Positions 60,327-64,000 of a DNA stretch of 64,000 nt are shown piece after piece. The DNA lies in NCBI RefSeq assembly GCF_000018685.1, contig NC_010001.1:204001-268000 (forward strand), read 5' to 3'. A program made the translations under genes and the position numbers. This DNA is from Lachnoclostridium phytofermentans ISDg. GTDB lineage: Bacteria; Bacillota; Clostridia; Lachnospirales; Lachnospiraceae. Below the pieces are notes generated by a model that worked only from the letters and a program-made list of their open reading frames with translations, did not search any database and was not told the DNA's origin. Position 1 is the stretch's first letter, and each line of letters begins with the position of its first letter.

Positions 60327-61175
60327 ATGACGAATTTAGCATTATTTGACCTCTTATCTAATACTGGTGTACTTGCTTTCAATATGCAAGGGCTTATTAC
60401 AGCAGCAGCTATTGTTGGTGGTGTTGGCTTAATCATTGGTATTCTTCTTGGACTTGCAGCCAAGGTATTTGAGGTTGAAGTAGATGAACGTGAGTTAATA
60501 GTAAGAGATTTATTACCTGGTAATAACTGTGGTGGCTGTGGATATCCAGGTTGTGATGGGCTAGCAAAAGCGATTGCAGCTGGTGAAGCACCTGTGAGTG
60601 GATGTCCTGTTGCAAGCGCCGAAATTCACGCTAAAATTGGTGAAGTTATGGGTACAGAAGCAATAGAGAGTGAACGTAATGTTGCATTTGTAAAATGTAA
60701 TGGTACCTGTGATAAGACAAACGTAAAGTATCACTATACTGGAACTCCAGATTGTAAGAAGATTTCTACGGTACCTGGAAATGGCGAGAAGACTTGTATC
60801 TATGGTTGTATGGGTTATGGTAGCTGTGTACGTGCTTGTGCATTTGATGCAATTCATGTTGTAAATGGTATTGCGGTAGTAGATAAAGAAAAATGTGTTG
60901 CATGTGGAAAATGTATTACAGCGTGTCCAAACGACTTAATTGAATTTGTTCCAGTAAGTTCAACTTGCAAGGTACAATGTAACTCTAAGGATAAGGGCAA
61001 AGATGTGAACGCTGCATGTAGCGTTGGATGTATTGGATGTATGATGTGTGTGAAGGTATGCGAAAGCGATGCAGTCACCGTAACCAATAATCTTGCTCAC
61101 ATTGATTACTCTAAGTGTACTCATTGCGGTAAGTGCGCTGAAAAGTGTCCAAGAAAGATTATTACCATTGCATAA
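60327..61175 (+). CDS. rnfB: Rnf complex subunit B (polyferredoxin)
   Basis: The product has 282 residues with an ATAGGGGGAAAAG site. One N-terminal span (IVGGVGLIIGILLGLAAKVF), then LPGNNCGGCGYPGCDGLAKAI, the Fe-S (four-Cys) domain. Further cysteine groups: CNGTCDKT, CIYGCMGYGSCVRAC, CVACGKCITACP, CKVQCNSKDKG, CIGCMMCVKVC and CTHCGKCAEKCP. It is the ferredoxin-interacting subunit. With RnfC it couples ferredoxin oxidation to NAD reduction and ion export. The operon ends here. Confidence 0.94.
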   Translation: MTNLALFDLLSNTGVLAFNMQGLITAAAIVGGVGLIIGILLGLAAKVFEVEVDERELIVRDLLPGNNCGGCGYPGCDGLAKAIAAGEAPVSGCPVASAEIHAKIGEVMGTEAIESERNVAFVKCNGTCDKTNVKYHYTGTPDCKKISTVPGNGEKTCIYGCMGYGSCVRACAFDAIHVVNGIAVVDKEKCVACGKCITACPNDLIEFVPVSSTCKVQCNSKDKGKDVNAACSVGCIGCMMCVKVCESDAVTVTNNLAHIDYSKCTHCGKCAEKCPRKIITIA

Positions 61176-61283
61176 TAATTTAATAAACTATAATTTAATA
61201 AAATTTCAGTAGAAGTTTATTTATCTTTTTAAAAAAAAGTGTTATGATACATGAAAAGACTTCTAGCAGAATAGGAACGACCC

Positions 61284-61320
61284 AAAGGATAAGAAGTACT
61301 TTTTACTTCTTATCCTTTTT
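61284..61320 (+). terminator. Rho-independent terminator of the rnf operon
   Basis: AAAGGATAAGAAGTA and TACTTCTTATCCTTT pair perfectly over 15 bp, then TT follows. It lies 108 bases after rnfB. Confidence 0.9.
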
Positions 61321-61330
61321 GAATACAAAA

Positions 61331-61363
61331 CAAGGAAAAGTTCGCAAGACTTGCTTTTTCTTG
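61331..61363. repeat. Dispersed palindrome, copy 3
   Basis: CAAGGAAAAG and CTTTTTCTTG pair with one wobble around TTCGCAAGACTTG. It lies 10 bases after the strong rnf terminator, so a second terminator is not needed. Confidence 0.6.
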
Positions 61364-61477
61364 CGGATAGGAAAGTTCTGCAATTCCCTATCCGATATAT
61401 TTGAACAAGAGGATATGGCAAAGAGATTTTAAAAAGTTAAGATTGATTTGCTAATAATTAATAAAGGCAGGTTTATT

Positions 61478-62050
61478 ATGGTTTGTAAAATTTGTGGAAG
61501 AACGATACAAAATGAAGAAGCTAATTTCTGTGAGTATTGTGGAGCACCTTTTCGTCCAGGAATGGATAATCGAGTGTTAGAGAATGAGCATTCTTCGAGT
61601 CCTAATGTCTATGGACAAGATATTACAATGCAGCAAAGATTAGGTCAGGGGAGTGCTAGTCAGAATGGCCCTTGGCAGACAAATTATGAACAAAGCGCTT
61701 ATGGAAACAGCTCTATGAAGGATCAAGTGCTTGGAAGATTTACTAATCAAGATAGTAATACCAATGCTCAAGGGAGTGCAGTAGTGCAAGAAAAACCAAT
61801 GTCCGTAGGGAAATGGCTCGCAGTAATGATGTTAGGGTTTATTCCTCCAATAGGACCTTATGCATTCCTAATATTACTGTTTTATTGGTCTTTCAGTAAA
61901 TCAATACCTCTGACAAGAAAGAATTGGGCACGTGCTACACTTATTGTTGCACTTGTTCTTGTCATATTTCTTTTTGCTGCGATAGGGATGACTGGTGGTG
62001 AAATACTATCTGATCCAACCGCAATATTAAATTCGATTTACGGAAAATAA
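61478..62050 (+). CDS. Zinc-ribbon membrane protein
   Basis: 190 residues from ATG 61478 (AAAGGCAGG; the frame opens at 61448). MVCKICGRTIQNEEANFCEYCGAPF is a zinc ribbon with two CxxC. A polar, Gln/Ser/Asn-rich linker (residues 25-110) leads to two spans (LAVMMLGFIPPIGPYAFLILLFYW and ATLIVALVLVIFLFAAIGM in pieces). The layout is common in Clostridia; the function is unknown. Confidence 0.7.
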   Translation: MVCKICGRTIQNEEANFCEYCGAPFRPGMDNRVLENEHSSSPNVYGQDITMQQRLGQGSASQNGPWQTNYEQSAYGNSSMKDQVLGRFTNQDSNTNAQGSAVVQEKPMSVGKWLAVMMLGFIPPIGPYAFLILLFYWSFSKSIPLTRKNWARATLIVALVLVIFLFAAIGMTGGEILSDPTAILNSIYGK

Positions 62051-62069
62051 AATACATTAGCTTATAAAG

Positions 62070-62127
62070 AAGCCTAATTAGCTTAGATTGTACTTAGATT
62101 GTACATAAGTTAATTAAGGCTTTTTTG
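62070..62127 (+). terminator. Rho-independent terminator
   Basis: AGCCTAATTAGCTTA and TAAGTTAATTAAGGCT pair with bulges, followed by TTTTTT. Two direct copies of TTAGATTGTAC lie in the loop. Confidence 0.8.
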
Positions 62128-62135
62128 ATTTGTAA

Positions 62136-62164
62136 CAAGGGAAAGTTCGGAAGTGCTTTTTCTT
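62136..62164. repeat. Dispersed palindrome, copy 4
   Basis: AAGGGAAAG and CTTTTTCTT pair with two wobbles around TTCGGAAGTG. It sits just after a complete terminator, as copy 3 does. Confidence 0.5.
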
Positions 62165-62462
62165 AGGTAACTTTGCGCCTACAATCCAGGATTTGTAAGC
62201 TATGGAAAACACCATTATTAGTATAAAAGAATTATAACATAATACATCGAAGAAGAAAGAATGCTTTATTCTTATCCTATTAGGACTATGATATAATACT
62301 TGTAACGGATGTGAAACAATGAGTTTTTTAGTATCAAGGTAACATTCACATTTCATGTTCATGACAGTATACAATAATCTTAGCCTGAAAGAAACTATAG
62401 ATTTTCTTTCAAACGGATACTACAGGCACATCTTCAAGAGTGGTAAAAGTGTCTCGCACAGA

Positions 62463-62489
62463 TATAATTTAACGTGTGCTAAAGCACAC
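62463..62489 (+). promoter_or_regulatory. -10 box and operator palindrome before the alpha-xylosidase
   Basis: TATAAT at 62463-62468 has no good -35 box. The perfect palindrome GTGTGC-TAAA-GCACAC (62474-62489) covers the expected transcription start, the placement of a repressor operator, perhaps for a LacI- or ROK-type sugar regulator outside the window. Confidence 0.5.
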
Positions 62490-62503
62490 AGATTGGAGTT
62501 GTT

Positions 62504-64000
62504 ATGAAGTTCAGTAATGGATGTTGGTTACAAAAGAAAGGTACTGAATGTTTTTCACCAGTGCAGGTTTATGATTATCAAATCAAAGAAAACGAGGTAA
62601 GAATACTTACCACAACACATCAAATCAATCACCGCGGTGATACCTTAGGTGGCGTGAATCTTACGATATTTATTACAGCACCGGCACCGGAAGTTTTGCG
62701 TGTTAAGACTTATCACTATATGGGAGTTAGAAAGAAGAGTCCTGAGTTTGAGTTAGACTTATCAGGGGCTTGTACACTAGAGTGTGAGGACACAGAGGAT
62801 ATTTTAATAATTAAAAATGGAAGTCTTCGTTTGGAAGTACAAAAATCAAACGCAGCTTTTGCTTATTATCGTGGGAATGAGAAATTAACCTCCAGCGGTT
62901 GGCGAGATCTAGCCTATATGAAAACAGATTGGCAAGGGCTTGCTTACGATGATGGTGGTGAAGAGGATACTTACATGAGAGAGCAATTAACGCTTTCTGT
63001 AGGTGAACTTGTTTATGGACTTGGTGAGAGATTTACACCGTTTGTAAAAAATGGTCAATCTCTTGATATCTGGAATGAAGATGGCGGTACCTCTACCGAA
63101 CAATCTTATAAGAACATTCCATTTTACATAACAAACAAAGGCTATGGTGTCTTTGTTAATCATCCGGAGAAGGTTTCATTTGAAATTGGCTCTGAGATGG
63201 TGACCAAAGTAGGCTTTTCAGTACCTGGAGAATGCCTCGATTACTTTATTATCAATGGGCCAGATATAAAGCAGGTATTGGCTCGCTATACTGACTTAAC
63301 AGGAAAGCCTGGGCTCCCTGCACCTTGGACTTTTGGTCTGTGGTTATCGACCTCCTTTACTACAAATTACGATGAAGAAACAGTAAATAGCTTTGTAGAT
63401 GGCATGTTAGAACGCGGAATCCACCTAGGAGTATTTCATTTTGATTGTTTCTGGATGAAGGATTTTTGCTGGTCTGACTTTACATGGGATAGCAGAGTAT
63501 TTCCAGATCCAAAGAATATGTTAGCTAGATTAAAGGCAAAAGGGTTAAAGATTTGTGTTTGGATTAATAGCTATATCGGCCAGGAATCGGTTCTTTTCGA
63601 AGAAGGTGTAAAAGGAGGCTATTTCCTAAAAAGAAAGAATGGGGACGTATGGCAATGGGATATGTGGCAGCCAGGTATGGCGGTTGTTGACTTTACAAAC
63701 CCAGAAGCGTGTAAGTGGTTTGGTGAGAAACTGAAAGCTTTACTTGATATGGGAGTAGATTGCTTTAAAACAGATTTCGGTGAGAGAATCCCTACTGACG
63801 TTGTTTACTACGATGGTTCCGATCCGATGAAAATGCATAATTATTATACATATTTATATAATAAAACAGTCTATGATGTTTTGGCTAGCTGTAAGGGAAG
63901 AGAAGAGGCAATTTTATTTGCTAGATCCGCAACCGTAGGCGGGCAAAAGTTCCCTGTTCATTGGGGTGGTGATTGTTGGTCTGATTATGAATCTATGGAA
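62504..64000 (+). CDS. Alpha-xylosidase, GH31 (YicI-like), 3' end cut off
   Basis: Translated by hand from ATG 62504 (site TTGGAG); about 499 codons stay open to the window edge, of roughly 770 in the family. SVGELVYGLGERFTPFVKNGQ and GYGVFVNHPEKVSFEIGSE are the N-terminal beta-sandwich features; APWTFGLWLSTSF, HFDCFWMKDFCWSDFTWD and KICVWINSYIGQ the barrel start; CFKTDFGERIPTD holds the nucleophile aspartate (KTDFGE). The HFDCFWM pattern is that of YicI alpha-xylosidases rather than alpha-glucosidases. It would take xylose from xyloglucan oligosaccharides inside the cell. Confidence 0.9.
   Translation, partial: MKFSNGCWLQKKGTECFSPVQVYDYQIKENEVRILTTTHQINHRGDTLGGVNLTIFITAPAPEVLRVKTYHYMGVRKKSPEFELDLSGACTLECEDTEDILIIKNGSLRLEVQKSNAAFAYYRGNEKLTSSGWRDLAYMKTDWQGLAYDDGGEEDTYMREQLTLSVGELVYGLGERFTPFVKNGQSLDIWNEDGGTSTEQSYKNIPFYITNKGYGVFVNHPEKVSFEIGSEMVTKVGFSVPGECLDYFIINGPDIKQVLARYTDLTGKPGLPAPWTFGLWLSTSFTTNYDEETVNSFVDGMLERGIHLGVFHFDCFWMKDFCWSDFTWDSRVFPDPKNMLARLKAKGLKICVWINSYIGQESVLFEEGVKGGYFLKRKNGDVWQWDMWQPGMAVVDFTNPEACKWFGEKLKALLDMGVDCFKTDFGERIPTDVVYYDGSDPMKMHNYYTYLYNKTVYDVLASCKGREEAILFARSATVGGQKFPVHWGGDCWSDYESME

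Noticed and set aside
62114..62374. 86-codon minus-strand frame between the zinc-ribbon gene and the alpha-xylosidase
   Set aside because: It runs through a terminator and the palindromic repeat, has no plausible site and no recognisable family.
1..64000. CRISPR arrays, tRNA or rRNA genes, integrases and insertion sequences
   Set aside because: I looked for regular repeat-spacer arrays, GGTTCGA-type T loops, rRNA motifs and transposase signatures on both strands and saw none that could be supported.

Overview
The window reads as AT-rich chromosomal DNA from a low-GC, anaerobic, spore-forming Firmicute of the Clostridia, most likely a plant-polysaccharide-degrading Lachnospiraceae of the Clostridium (Lachnoclostridium) phytofermentans type. 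This is inferred from SpoIIID, a clostridial-order Rnf complex (C-D-G-E-A-B), GH43, GH105 and GH31 glycosidases, CcpA-type cre boxes, strong GGAGG ribosome binding sites and frequent TTG/GTG starts. I see no rRNA, tRNA, CRISPR array, integrase or complete transposon.

Layout. 1-3518: a cut-off GNAT gene, the YhaM exoribonuclease and an RlmD-type rRNA methyltransferase behind a structured leader. 3721-8563: an HD protein, then a decayed stretch with a lactonase fragment, a BlaR1-like tail, a 40-codon remnant and a frameshifted AraC regulator, among intact GNAT, metallo-beta-lactamase-fold and AraC/GyrI genes. 8694-15915: transglutaminase-like protein, XRE regulator, RadC-like protein, a large AraC-GGDEF hybrid, an HTH-TPR regulator, a diguanylate cyclase and remnants. 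16274-22032: oleate hydratase with a TetR regulator, a YkgJ-type protein, a methyltransferase, and an SdpR/SdpI pair. 22406-28895: cysteine desulfurase with a TtcA-like protein, an SPL-like radical SAM enzyme, a Cys-rich protein and a GntR-ABC operon. 28976-34155: amidohydrolase, dCMP deaminase, and a serine hydrolase/GH43 operon.

34298-42991 is one functional block: two ABC ATPase-permease fusions and a lipoprotein on the minus strand, a histidine kinase/response regulator pair, and a divergent plus-strand operon of a lipoprotein, a 44-residue CXXC protein, a polyferredoxin-like membrane protein and a thioredoxin-like lipoprotein. An 18-base promoter motif is identical, and identically spaced from the -10 box, in front of both arms, and a related site precedes the response regulator. 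The block therefore looks like a single two-component regulon that joins export to extracytoplasmic redox chemistry.

43133-54230: sugar isomerase, chemoreceptor, MgtC-like protein, a GH105 gene with a cre box inside its promoter, an FKBP foldase lipoprotein, superoxide dismutase, an Spx/ArsC-like protein and a DUF5685-DnaJ-membrane protein operon. 54892-61175: SpoIIID and the complete Rnf operon, with two cre-like palindromes in its long leader. 61478-64000: a zinc-ribbon membrane protein and a GH31 alpha-xylosidase cut by the window end.

The most unusual signal is a 68-base element present twice, at 2042-2109 and 21309-21376, each time running into the ribosome binding site and start region of an otherwise unrelated gene. 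The copies differ at nine positions, all transitions. Six lie in proposed helices and all six keep pairing, including a three-way covariation that supports two mutually exclusive structures (a loop pseudoknot against a local hairpin). It looks like an undescribed cis-acting RNA switch controlling translation.
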